From positions 1-33,743 of the forward strand of contig JAHILF010000123.1 in assembly GCA_018897105.1 (NCBI GenBank): a stretch of DNA of 33,743 bases, given 5' to 3'. This document shows positions 1 through 6,967 of this stretch, in pieces (the first letter of the stretch is position 1; each line of letters begins with the position of its first letter). The translations under genes were made by a program, and so were the position numbers. The notes beneath the pieces were generated by a model that saw nothing but the letters and a program-made list of their open reading frames with translations, was not told where the DNA came from and ran no database searches. The stretch is from Pseudomonadota bacterium. GTDB taxonomy: Bacteria > Desulfobacterota > Desulfobulbia > Desulfobulbales > SURF-16.

Positions 1-95
1 AAAACGGTGCGGGCTGCCCTTTTCCCCTTGGTTGAGATCGCCTCCAAGTCTTCTCTTTCCTCTTTTGCTAATGTCACTCTGTATCGTGGCGCCAT
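1..95 (-). mobile_element. IS630-family transposase, N-terminal fragment cut by window edge
   Basis: An open frame on the minus strand starts with ATG at 95-93 and runs off the left edge after 31 codons. It begins MAPRYRVTLAKEERE and continues with a Lys/Arg-rich stretch ending AARTV. This matches my memory of the N-terminus of IS630/Tc1-mariner-type transposases, where a short beta-strand and a helix-turn-helix start follow 'RYxVxLxxEEREELE'. A strong Shine-Dalgarno, AGGAGG, lies 8 nt before the ATG. The catalytic DDE domain would lie outside the window, so intactness cannot be judged. The inverted-repeat end of the element should lie to the right of the start codon, but cannot be placed without the other end. 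Assignment to IS630 is by sequence resemblance only. Confidence 0.7.
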
Positions 96-869
96 GTCGT
101 CGTCCTCCTTGTATTTTGAAGACGACTATAACAAATATCACGCAAAAATACGAATGTTTAAATTTTACATTGTACTAGTCTCTTTTAAAAAGACAACAAG
201 GGCCATGTTCATCTGTCTAACCGGCGCGATGCATACTAACAGTTCAGCCAGCAAAGACATATTGGCGAAAACAAGTGCAATTTGATGCAATAGGTGATGG
301 GGAGAAGCAAAGATAGCATAGCTGTCCCTTATCTTGTCCAGAGGATAAGATAAGGATACTTTGTGTTGGATAAAAACTATGCTTTGAAACATGCCAACCA
401 CCGGGGGAAGGTGGCCTGGTCACTTCATCGCAAAAAGTGGGGAGAAAAATCAAGATATGTTGGGGGAGTTCATATCATGATATTTTGATATTAATCTAAA
501 GCAAAAATCTTGCCGTTATGGTCAAAAAAATGGACTAAGAGTCTAAATGATAACGACACGATTTTATAGAAAAATATTTATTGCCAATTTCCCCTCTCAT
601 TGTCTGGTTTCCCGATATGTACAGAACCACAACATCGCTGTATATTTTTTGTACAGCAGCACATGCTTCTGGGTATCCGTTCACATTTATTTCCATGAAT
701 AAGGAAAGAAAATTCCTGGAAAATGGATTTCACGAGAGGGGGATTGACGTAACGATGAGCGAAAAGCGACAGGACCTCTACAACCCGGAAATAACTTATT
801 TTACCGCCACACGGCTCAATTTCCTGGATCTGCTGCAAACAAAAAAAACAAGGAGGGAACTATATTGCC
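96..869. other. AT-rich gene-poor stretch between the IS fragment and the STN/PDZ gene
   Basis: About 770 bases with no gene I can support. The first 550 bases are visibly more AT-rich than the rest of the window. Structures seen are a hairpin at 327-355 (9-bp stem), a 12-bp perfect palindrome ATATCATGATAT at 472-483, and two small adjacent hairpins around 398-440. Short open frames exist on both strands (for example plus 581-931 and minus 578-838), but they overlap each other, have mixed composition, and match nothing I know. The IS right end must lie somewhere in the first part. Confidence 0.5.
327..355. repeat. 9-bp inverted repeat (hairpin)
   Basis: CCTTATCTT at 327-335 is the exact reverse complement of AAGATAAGG at 347-355, with an 11-nt loop. 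It lies in the AT-rich gene-poor stretch and has no poly-T run that would make it a clear terminator. Confidence 0.4.
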
Positions 870-1712
870 TTACTGCAGTTCAAGATAAATCGGGTCAATT
901 TTGCCATCCCGCAACCTTTCAATGCGTATAACCGACACATCACTATCAGGCTGCGTGGACAAGAGCTGGACAAGATCTGCCGCAGAACCGACCGGGTTAC
1001 CGTTGACATTCATGATCAGATCACCTTCCTGCAGGCCGATCTCTGTTAACGGCGAGGGACCGGAAAGCCTGGTGATCTTGATACACCTTTGCTGTTCATC
1101 TTCAATTAACGGAGATGGCTCCGCATCGATTAATCCTGCTGCGTCGATTGATTTTGCGTCAATGTCAAGCAGGACTTTTTTACTGTTTGAAAAAACAGCG
1201 GCAATATCTTGTTTCTTATACTTTTTCAAGTGGTCCTGTGGGGGGTGTTCTTTTTCTTCAATGCGAGCAAGACGAGGTGGATTATCATCCGCCGCGTCAG
1301 CAGACATACGGTGCGGGTTTCGGTTAATGACCCAGAGGGTGTCGGGAACAGAGTGCCCCTGGCTGTCTTTTGTGTAGAGCAAGGCGTAGTTCCAGTGGTC
1401 CAGCAACTTCTCCAGACCTTCTGCCAGGGTGACGGAATGGAGACGACAGGAAATCAACTCCGTGGCCTGGTCAGCTGATCGCAGCGTGAGTCCGCACTTA
1501 CGGGAAATTGCCTTGAGAATTTCCCGCAAAGGCACATCTTCGGCAGCCAGGTCTACAAGTGAATCATGCATTTCAAGGGTGAAAGAAGAGGGCTGGTCGC
1601 CGGCATTGACAGGGAAGACGGTTATCCCCAGCAGGATGAGCGTTACCATGGCTGAACCCAAAAACACCCTGATCCTGTCGGACAAAAGAAAATATGGATT
1701 TTTATCTACCAT
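870..1712 (-). CDS. Exported STN-domain plus PDZ-domain protein
   Basis: 280 residues. A hydrophobic segment at about 16-36 ends in a possible signal peptidase site (FPVNA). Residues about 43-115 resemble an STN domain, the short N-terminal domain of secretins and TonB receptors ('LREILKAISRKCGL' and 'LHSVTLAEGLEKLL'). A charged linker follows (135-170). Residues about 208-280 form a PDZ-like domain similar to those of GspC ('GPSPLTEIGLQEGDLIMNVNG'). This would be a periplasmic or inner-membrane-anchored protein of a secretion or pilus-type assembly, but no other type II secretion or type IV pilus gene is in the window. The ATG at 1712 has no clear Shine-Dalgarno. It lies downstream of the PKD/FN3 gene on the same strand with a hairpin between them. 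Function is inferred from domain resemblance only. Confidence 0.75.
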   Translation of the reverse strand: MVDKNPYFLLSDRIRVFLGSAMVTLILLGITVFPVNAGDQPSSFTLEMHDSLVDLAAEDVPLREILKAISRKCGLTLRSADQATELISCRLHSVTLAEGLEKLLDHWNYALLYTKDSQGHSVPDTLWVINRNPHRMSADAADDNPPRLARIEEKEHPPQDHLKKYKKQDIAAVFSNSKKVLLDIDAKSIDAAGLIDAEPSPLIEDEQQRCIKITRLSGPSPLTEIGLQEGDLIMNVNGNPVGSAADLVQLLSTQPDSDVSVIRIERLRDGKIDPIYLELQ

Positions 1713-1754
1713 TATTTATAGAGGCGGAAGATTTTTTTCGTACCGCGAAATAAC

Positions 1755-1788
1755 CGCAAGCCGGCCGCCTGAAGGCTGCCGGCTTGCG
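1755..1788 (-). terminator. Candidate terminator hairpin after the PKD/FN3 gene
   Basis: CGCAAGCCGGC (1755-1765) and GCCGGCTTGCG (1778-1788) form an 11-bp perfect stem with a 12-nt loop, starting about 32 nt beyond the stop codon of the minus-strand gene at 1820. The T-run that would follow on the minus strand is weak and set back by about 15 nt, so it may act as a partial terminator or an mRNA-end stabiliser. Confidence 0.5.
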
Positions 1789-1819
1789 ACAAGTATCAAC
1801 TCAAAATTACTGCTGTAAG

Positions 1820-4318
1820 TTATCTGGTTCTGAGTGAAGGCACAACGCTTACCGCAACAGAACCACAGTTATTACTATCAACCACACGGTACCAGTATGT
1901 TGTGCCAATGGTTACCGGGCTGTCCAGATAGGTGGCATAGTCGGTTACGTGATCATCGGCTATCAAAGTGAAACCGGAGTTGGGGCCCGTTGTACTGCGG
2001 TAAATATCATAACTTGCAGCACCGGTGGAGGTCCATACCAGTTGCACCTTATCCAACTTGGGCCGGGCACTCAGGGTGCACATCTGGCAATCCCCGGAAA
2101 CGTCAACAGAACTAAAGTCAGTATCGGTGAGGTTGGGATCACCACTGCCGGGATAGGCGGCGGCAGTATTGTCGGTTACCCTGAGGCCGACATTATGCGA
2201 TCCGGCGGTAAAATAATCGCCGGGCACAACGGTGACGATCTCGCCTGATTCGTCATCAAAACCGGTGAGAGGCGGGGTCAGATCCCAGCCCCAGTCAGTG
2301 ATGGTGTCATCCGGACAGGTTGCGCATCCCGCCTCATGGGTTCCTTCGTTCGGATCAAATGAAGCCGAGCCGTCCAGGGTCAGAGAGTCAGCAGTACAGA
2401 GGGAAACCATGTACGGCCCATCAGCATCGGCAGAGGGCGGATGCGGCGGATTAGTGATATCAATGTCCATGGTATAGGTTGCGCTCAGACTGTCCGGATC
2501 ACTGTCATCCGTGACCCGCAGGGTGACAGGATAGACGCAGGGCAGAGAGGCGCAGGCAAAGGAATGGGTTACAGCATCCGGGTCGACGGTACTCTCATCA
2601 TAGACGCCGTCATGATTCCAATCCCATTCAAACGAGACCAGGTTACTGATATCCTTGCCGGTTTCAGAGTGATCGGAGCAGGCAGGGTCAAAGGAAATGA
2701 CCGCATCAGGATAGGTCGGATTGGGATCGGCATTAAAACAGGCAACGGGCGCCGCCCGGAACAGGGCCGGCCGCAGGGTGATGATCATCCAGGCGGTTGA
2801 CAAGGGCGTGTTGGTGTAGGTGCCGTTCCAGTAACCTGTGGAATTCTGTAAGGAGACGATCTTGTCGGCAAGGCTCGGATACCAGTCCAGATTATTGTAG
2901 AGCAACCGTTCCACCGGTTGCGGCACGGCCAGCCGCATGGCCTTGGCAAAGGCATACCAGCCATAGGTATTGTTTGAGCTTAAGAAGTTACTCCAGTAAT
3001 AGGCAAAATAATTCTCGGTGCGGACCCACTTTATGTCGCGGTCATCGCCGACCGTGGCGGGATCGTCATAACCAACCTGGCCGTCAAAGGCCATCTGCAC
3101 CAGGCCCGAGGGAGAGGTGCCATAACCATTGCCCGATCCGGTATAGCCGAAACCGCCGACATTGAGTGTGCCCACATACCAGCTCTGATGGCTGTAATTC
3201 AACCAGTTGGCGTTATAGGTTTTCACCCAGCCCGGAACCGTACAGCTCCAGGGCGCTTCCTGGGACGGGCTCATGCCGATTGCTCCCCACTGGCAGGCGG
3301 AGTTATCGGGTCCCTGGTTCCAACTGTAGCGCCAGCCACCAAGAATACCATAGGTAGAATTGCCGTCATACTGGCCCCAGGCATACATGTCCACCATGTC
3401 CTGCAGCAGTTCGCCATAGGTCCAGGCGGAACCCCTGGAGGTGAAATCGCGGTTGGTGCTGTCCCCAGGTTGTACGCCGGAGGAGATGATGGCATCCATA
3501 ACCTGTCCGCCTTCATAGATTGGGTAGTACGTATAACTCCTCACCTGAATGCCTACACCGTTTGGCGCAGCCTGCCCCTCTTCCGGGTCATCGACACCAT
3601 GCTGCAGTCCAATAGACACCGTCTGCAGCATGGGATAGGAGGTGGTGTAATAATAACCCTGCACCAACCAGTTCATCCCCAGTTGTACCGCCTCCACATA
3701 GGGATCCTCATTGATATTGCCGGTTGTTTTGTGGTTATTGATGGCAAAAGCCTGCACCGCTGAGGCAGTGGGAGAAGCCCAGGTGCTGGAGTATGAAGTT
3801 TGATTCCAGGCCATAAACGGCGATCCGTCAAAAGTATGCAGGTAGCTGTCAGTATAGTTGTTGGTATAGAGCCACCACAACCCTTTGTCTATGGCGATAT
3901 TGACCCGGCTATCCAAGGATGAGTCCTGGAGTTTGACAAGATAATTGTCGCTTACGGCATTCGCCATAGTGTTGTCAACACTGTCCACCTGCAACTGGGC
4001 GGTGAACGGTGTTTCCGCGGCGCCGGTATAGGTATGGGTGGTGGCAACTTTATATTGGGTGGCGCCGCTCAGCGCGGTTACCGTGGATTCGGTGCCGTCG
4101 CCGTAGACCCATTTGTACCAAACCGTGGCAGTGCTGTCGGTGGTGATGACCGCCTTCAGTTGTGCACTCTGGCCGCTGAGCGCCGTGTGGTATTTTGCCG
4201 GGTCACCCTGCCAGACGATGCAGCGAACTTTATCCACCGCCGCTGAGGCCAGAGATGCTGCCAGCAACAACCCGACTCCGGTCAGGGCCGCAATGGTGTA
4301 TAATTTTTTATTCTTCAT
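1820..4318 (-). CDS. Large secreted protein: alpha-toroid-like repeats, PKD-like domains and C-terminal FN3
   Basis: 832 residues with a Sec signal peptide (residues 1-27, cleavage near ASA-AV). Residues about 40-130 look like a PKD-type beta domain ('WYKWVYGDGT'). Residues about 135-515 are rich in Trp, Tyr, Asn and Gly. They carry recurring segments such as 'GLWWLYTNN', 'GMNWLVQ', 'GGWRYSW' and 'SLQNSTGYWNGT...LSTAWMIITL', reminiscent of prenyltransferase/squalene-cyclase-type alpha-toroid repeats. Two PKD-like domains follow (about 525-625 and 628-742; 'FEWDWNHDGVYD'), then an FN3 domain (about 748-825; 'YDIYRSTTGPNSGF'). There is no PEP-CTERM or LPXTG anchor, so it is probably secreted or surface-associated. 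The ATG follows AAAGGGGG. It lies 120 nt downstream of the PEP-CTERM gene and is likely co-expressed with it. The substrate or role is unknown. Confidence 0.8.
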   Translation of the reverse strand: MKNKKLYTIAALTGVGLLLAASLASAAVDKVRCIVWQGDPAKYHTALSGQSAQLKAVITTDSTATVWYKWVYGDGTESTVTALSGATQYKVATTHTYTGAAETPFTAQLQVDSVDNTMANAVSDNYLVKLQDSSLDSRVNIAIDKGLWWLYTNNYTDSYLHTFDGSPFMAWNQTSYSSTWASPTASAVQAFAINNHKTTGNINEDPYVEAVQLGMNWLVQGYYYTTSYPMLQTVSIGLQHGVDDPEEGQAAPNGVGIQVRSYTYYPIYEGGQVMDAIISSGVQPGDSTNRDFTSRGSAWTYGELLQDMVDMYAWGQYDGNSTYGILGGWRYSWNQGPDNSACQWGAIGMSPSQEAPWSCTVPGWVKTYNANWLNYSHQSWYVGTLNVGGFGYTGSGNGYGTSPSGLVQMAFDGQVGYDDPATVGDDRDIKWVRTENYFAYYWSNFLSSNNTYGWYAFAKAMRLAVPQPVERLLYNNLDWYPSLADKIVSLQNSTGYWNGTYTNTPLSTAWMIITLRPALFRAAPVACFNADPNPTYPDAVISFDPACSDHSETGKDISNLVSFEWDWNHDGVYDESTVDPDAVTHSFACASLPCVYPVTLRVTDDSDPDSLSATYTMDIDITNPPHPPSADADGPYMVSLCTADSLTLDGSASFDPNEGTHEAGCATCPDDTITDWGWDLTPPLTGFDDESGEIVTVVPGDYFTAGSHNVGLRVTDNTAAAYPGSGDPNLTDTDFSSVDVSGDCQMCTLSARPKLDKVQLVWTSTGAASYDIYRSTTGPNSGFTLIADDHVTDYATYLDSPVTIGTTYWYRVVDSNNCGSVAVSVVPSLRTR

Positions 4319-4438
4319 TTTTCCCCCTTTATCTTGTTTTTCACTTCCCCACTTCTGTTTTTTTATCCAAACATCAGCTAACTCGCTTTACCAGCACCGT
4401 TTTCCCCCGAAACCGGTTTTGGCCAGCATTTTACCCTT

Positions 4439-5131
4439 TTATGCTTTTTTCATTTTTTTCCGGCCGATACCGAGCAGTCCGGCAAGACCAGTACCCATGA
4501 GCAGCATGGTGGCAGGCTCGGGAACTGGCTCCGTGCCGCCGCCGGAGATATCCAAACTGCTGAAAAAATAAATACTTTCCTGAGAGTCGGGATCAAACTG
4601 TGCCAGATAAAAGCCGGACACAGGCGCCGTATCGGAAAGACTCAAGGTGATAGTGGCAGTCTCATCGGCGCCCAAAATAAAGTCCCAACCCATGGCCCAG
4701 GAGACGTCATCCGGTGCGCTATCCGGCACCCCATTCAATCCATCCAGCGTCCCGGCTACAAGATTGTCGTAAATATCGCCAAACACAAAGCCAGGCTCAT
4801 CGATCTCCCAGGATTGTCCGGCAGCAGCATCCCCCACGTTGACTGCTTCAGCATTCTCATTAAAATAAGTATTTATCCCCTCATCGATTTCATAATCGAA
4901 AAAGGCGAGAAAACTGTGACTGCCGACAACGCTTGTTGACCAGGTGAGTGTTCCCAGACCAGTGCTTGCGTCAAGACTACCCACAGTCGGCATTGAGTCG
5001 CCAAGATAATTTTCCAATGTCGTGCCATCGACATTGAAAGCCCAATCGAACAGAGAGCTTGTTGCCATGGCCGGTGAGGCACTAAGCCCTACAGTCATGA
5101 GCGCCAGAACTGCCAGTTTGTACTTCTTCAT
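4439..5131 (-). CDS. PEP-CTERM sorting-domain exported protein
   Basis: 230 residues. A signal peptide (1-23, ending AMA) precedes an acidic beta-rich body with several Asp/Gly turns. The C-terminus carries VPEPAT (203-208), a hydrophobic helix (about 207-222) and a basic tail RKKMKK, which is the classic PEP-CTERM signal recognised by exosortase. Such proteins are thought to be anchored, then cleaved and released to the outer surface or biofilm matrix. I chose the ATG at 5131 over an in-frame ATG 45 nt upstream because AGGAGG lies 6 nt before it and the signal peptide then starts MKKYKL. The gene has a sigma-54-type promoter about 240 nt upstream. No exosortase gene is in the window. The body resembles no family I can name. 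Confidence 0.9.
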   Translation of the reverse strand: MKKYKLAVLALMTVGLSASPAMATSSLFDWAFNVDGTTLENYLGDSMPTVGSLDASTGLGTLTWSTSVVGSHSFLAFFDYEIDEGINTYFNENAEAVNVGDAAAGQSWEIDEPGFVFGDIYDNLVAGTLDGLNGVPDSAPDDVSWAMGWDFILGADETATITLSLSDTAPVSGFYLAQFDPDSQESIYFFSSLDISGGGTEPVPEPATMLLMGTGLAGLLGIGRKKMKKA

Positions 5132-5367
5132 TTTTTCCTCCTTTTTGTCATTCGTCTTCGCCAACTTACCCAACAAACCATGCAGGCCGCTTCCATTTAC
5201 ATTTTACCTTGCCCGGAAGCACCCAAGACAACAGGACAAGCTTTGCCAAAGCCGCAAAAAAATACCTTCTTACAAACAACTCTTCAGAATCACTACAGAA
5301 ATATCACCTAAAAAAACAAACATACTCCGCAACTAATTTTTACCAAAAATAAATAAAATAAATAGAA

Positions 5368-5383
5368 AGCAAAAAACACGCCA
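5368..5383 (-). promoter_or_regulatory. Sigma-54 (-24/-12) promoter for the PEP-CTERM gene
   Basis: Read on the minus strand the sequence is TGGCGTGTTTTTTGCT. Against the RpoN consensus TGGCACG-N4-TTGCW it matches 10 of the 12 fixed positions, with exact GG-N10-GC spacing (GG at 5382-5381, GC at 5370-5369). Transcription would start near 5357 and run into the PEP-CTERM gene. The gene immediately upstream on the same strand encodes a sigma-54 activator. Confidence 0.65.
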
Positions 5384-5446
5384 TCGATTTATTATTTTTT
5401 TTGTGAATAAATACAAGAGTTAATAGGATATCACCCCAGGTCTTCA

Positions 5447-5480
5447 CGCTATTTTTTCCTCAAAACCGGAAAAAATAGCG
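5447..5480. repeat. 13-bp perfect inverted repeat: activator site or terminator
   Basis: CGCTATTTTTTCC (5447-5459) pairs perfectly with GGAAAAAATAGCG (5468-5480) around an 8-nt loop. It starts about 87 nt past the response regulator stop codon, so it could terminate that operon. It also lies about 90-120 bp upstream of the predicted sigma-54 start site, which is the usual distance for an enhancer bound by an NtrC-type activator. The A/T-rich stem with GC ends fits either role. Confidence 0.6.
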
Positions 5481-5566
5481 GATAACGGAAAAATAGAATT
5501 TCCCCTGCACCCTTTATATTAGTCCTTTCTCAGCATAAGCGGTTTATTAAGCCGGCAACACAAAGG

Positions 5567-6967
5567 CTATAAGCCGTGATTTTTCATCTTTTGCCGCAAA
5601 GTGGAGCGATGGATACCGAGCATCTGGGCGGCATGCACCTGATTGCCGTTGCAAACCCGCAATGCCTCGTCAATGATCGTCTTTTCAACGATACCGACCA
5701 TATACTCCATGAGCAGGGGGGGATTGGCATCCGCCTTGAGCAATGAAGCGAAAAGCTGCCTGCTGGCATCGACAAGGGATGATGCAGAGATTTGCCCGGA
5801 GGGTTGTGTCTGGGAAGAAAACTCAAAATATTCGTCAATGAGAATATCATCGCGGGAGAGGACCATAGCCCGCTTGATCTGGTTTTCCAGCTCCCGCACA
5901 TTGCCCGGCCAGGAATACCCCTGAAAGGCCTGCATGACGGAAGCGGCCACGCCGCATACCTTGCGGCTCTGTTCCCGGTTGAACCTGCTGATGAAATGAT
6001 CCACCAGCAGCGGAATATCCTCCCGCCTTTCCCGCAGGGCGGGGATATTGATGTGGACCAGATAGAGCCGGTAAAAGAGATCCTTGCGAAAACGACCGGC
6101 CAGCATCTCGGCATGAAGCTCCTTGTTGGTGGCGGCAATAATCCGGGCCTGGACCGGCACCGGGCTGTTGCCCCCCACCCTTTCAAAGCTTTTCTCCTGC
6201 AACACCCGCAGCAGTTTTACCTGTAGAGATGGCTGCAGTTCGCCTATTTCGTCCAGGAATATGCTGCCGTGGCCGGCCGCCTCGAATTTGCCCATCTTTC
6301 TAGCGCCGGCCCCGGTAAAAGCCCCCTGCTCGTAGCCGAACATCTCCGACTCCAGCAGATTCTCCGGCACCGCCCCGCAATTGACCGCCACAAAAGGCTC
6401 CAACCGGCGGGGGCTATTGTCATGGATGGCCCGGGCAACCAGTTCCTTGCCGACCCCGCTCTCGCCGGTGACCAGCACCGTGACATCCTGGGTGGTGAGC
6501 AGGCCGATCATCTTGTAAATTTCCTGCATGGACGCGCTCCGCCCCACCATCTGATCCAGGGAGACCGCCGGCAGCGACTGGCCTTGGCCAAGCGAGGCGA
6601 TCGTATTCCTGCCGGTCAGGATCCGGTGGATAATATCCCTGACCTTGGCCAGATCAAAAGGTTTGGTCAGATATTCATAGGCACCGAGCTGCATGGCCCG
6701 GATGGTTACATCCATGGTGCCAAAGGCTGTCATGAAAATAACGGCAGCTGTTGGGAGCAGATTCCTGATTTCCGCAAGAAGCTCAAGGCCATCACGGGTC
6801 GAAAGTCGGTAATCCAGGAAGATAATTTCCGGTTTGTGCACCCTGACCTGTTCCAGAGCTGATTCACCGTCTTCCGCCAGCAGGGCGGAGTGCCCCTCGT
6901 CCTTGAGAAACTCGGCAAAGGCCAAGCGGATCATCTGTTCATCATCAACCACCAGAATTTTGCTCAT
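5567..6967 (-). CDS. Sigma-54-dependent response regulator (NtrC family)
   Basis: 466 residues, the usual NtrC-family length. The receiver domain (about 1-118) has acidic residues D8/D9, phospho-acceptor D52 and conserved K102. The AAA+ domain (about 140-370) has Walker A GESGVGKE (168-175), the sigma-54 contact loop GAFTGA (215-220) and Walker B IFLDEIGE. The C-terminus has a Fis-type helix-turn-helix (about 440-466; 'NQVHAAQMLGIHRSTLRQKMK'). Phosphorylated dimers should oligomerise at enhancers and drive RpoN open-complex formation. It overlaps the upstream histidine kinase gene by 4 nt (ATGA), so the two are almost certainly partners. The nearest sigma-54 promoter is that of the PEP-CTERM gene just downstream, an attractive target though not proven. 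Confidence 0.95.
   Translation of the reverse strand: MSKILVVDDEQMIRLAFAEFLKDEGHSALLAEDGESALEQVRVHKPEIIFLDYRLSTRDGLELLAEIRNLLPTAAVIFMTAFGTMDVTIRAMQLGAYEYLTKPFDLAKVRDIIHRILTGRNTIASLGQGQSLPAVSLDQMVGRSASMQEIYKMIGLLTTQDVTVLVTGESGVGKELVARAIHDNSPRRLEPFVAVNCGAVPENLLESEMFGYEQGAFTGAGARKMGKFEAAGHGSIFLDEIGELQPSLQVKLLRVLQEKSFERVGGNSPVPVQARIIAATNKELHAEMLAGRFRKDLFYRLYLVHINIPALRERREDIPLLVDHFISRFNREQSRKVCGVAASVMQAFQGYSWPGNVRELENQIKRAMVLSRDDILIDEYFEFSSQTQPSGQISASSLVDASRQLFASLLKADANPPLLMEYMVGIVEKTIIDEALRVCNGNQVHAAQMLGIHRSTLRQKMKNHGL

Larger units (their letters stand above)
5132..5566. other. Regulatory gap between the sigma-54 activator gene and the PEP-CTERM gene
   Basis: 435 bases without a gene, AT-rich in the middle. 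It holds the sigma-54 promoter match at 5368-5383 (minus) and the 13-bp inverted repeat at 5447-5480. Between the predicted start site and the ATG lies an untranslated leader of roughly 225 nt, in which I see no recognisable riboswitch. Confidence 0.6.

Noticed and set aside
387-445. Two adjacent hairpins that at first suggested a cyclic di-GMP riboswitch
   Set aside because: The conserved GEMM core sequences are not present and there is no gene start downstream on that strand.
535-696. Minus-strand frame beginning MEINVNGYPEACAAV, with a 'DVVVLYISGN' segment recalling a receiver-domain strand
   Set aside because: Only 53 residues, one short motif-like stretch and no aspartate pocket. Too little to call a response-regulator relic.
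581-931. Open frames on both strands (plus 581-931, minus 578-838) as small genes
   Set aside because: They overlap each other and the 3' end of the STN/PDZ gene, have no clear ribosome sites, and resemble no known protein.
5188-5202. Second sigma-54-like site TGGAAGCGGCCTGCA upstream of the PEP-CTERM gene
   Set aside because: GG and GC are separated by 9 instead of 10 nt, which abolishes RpoN recognition; the site at 5368-5383 is better.
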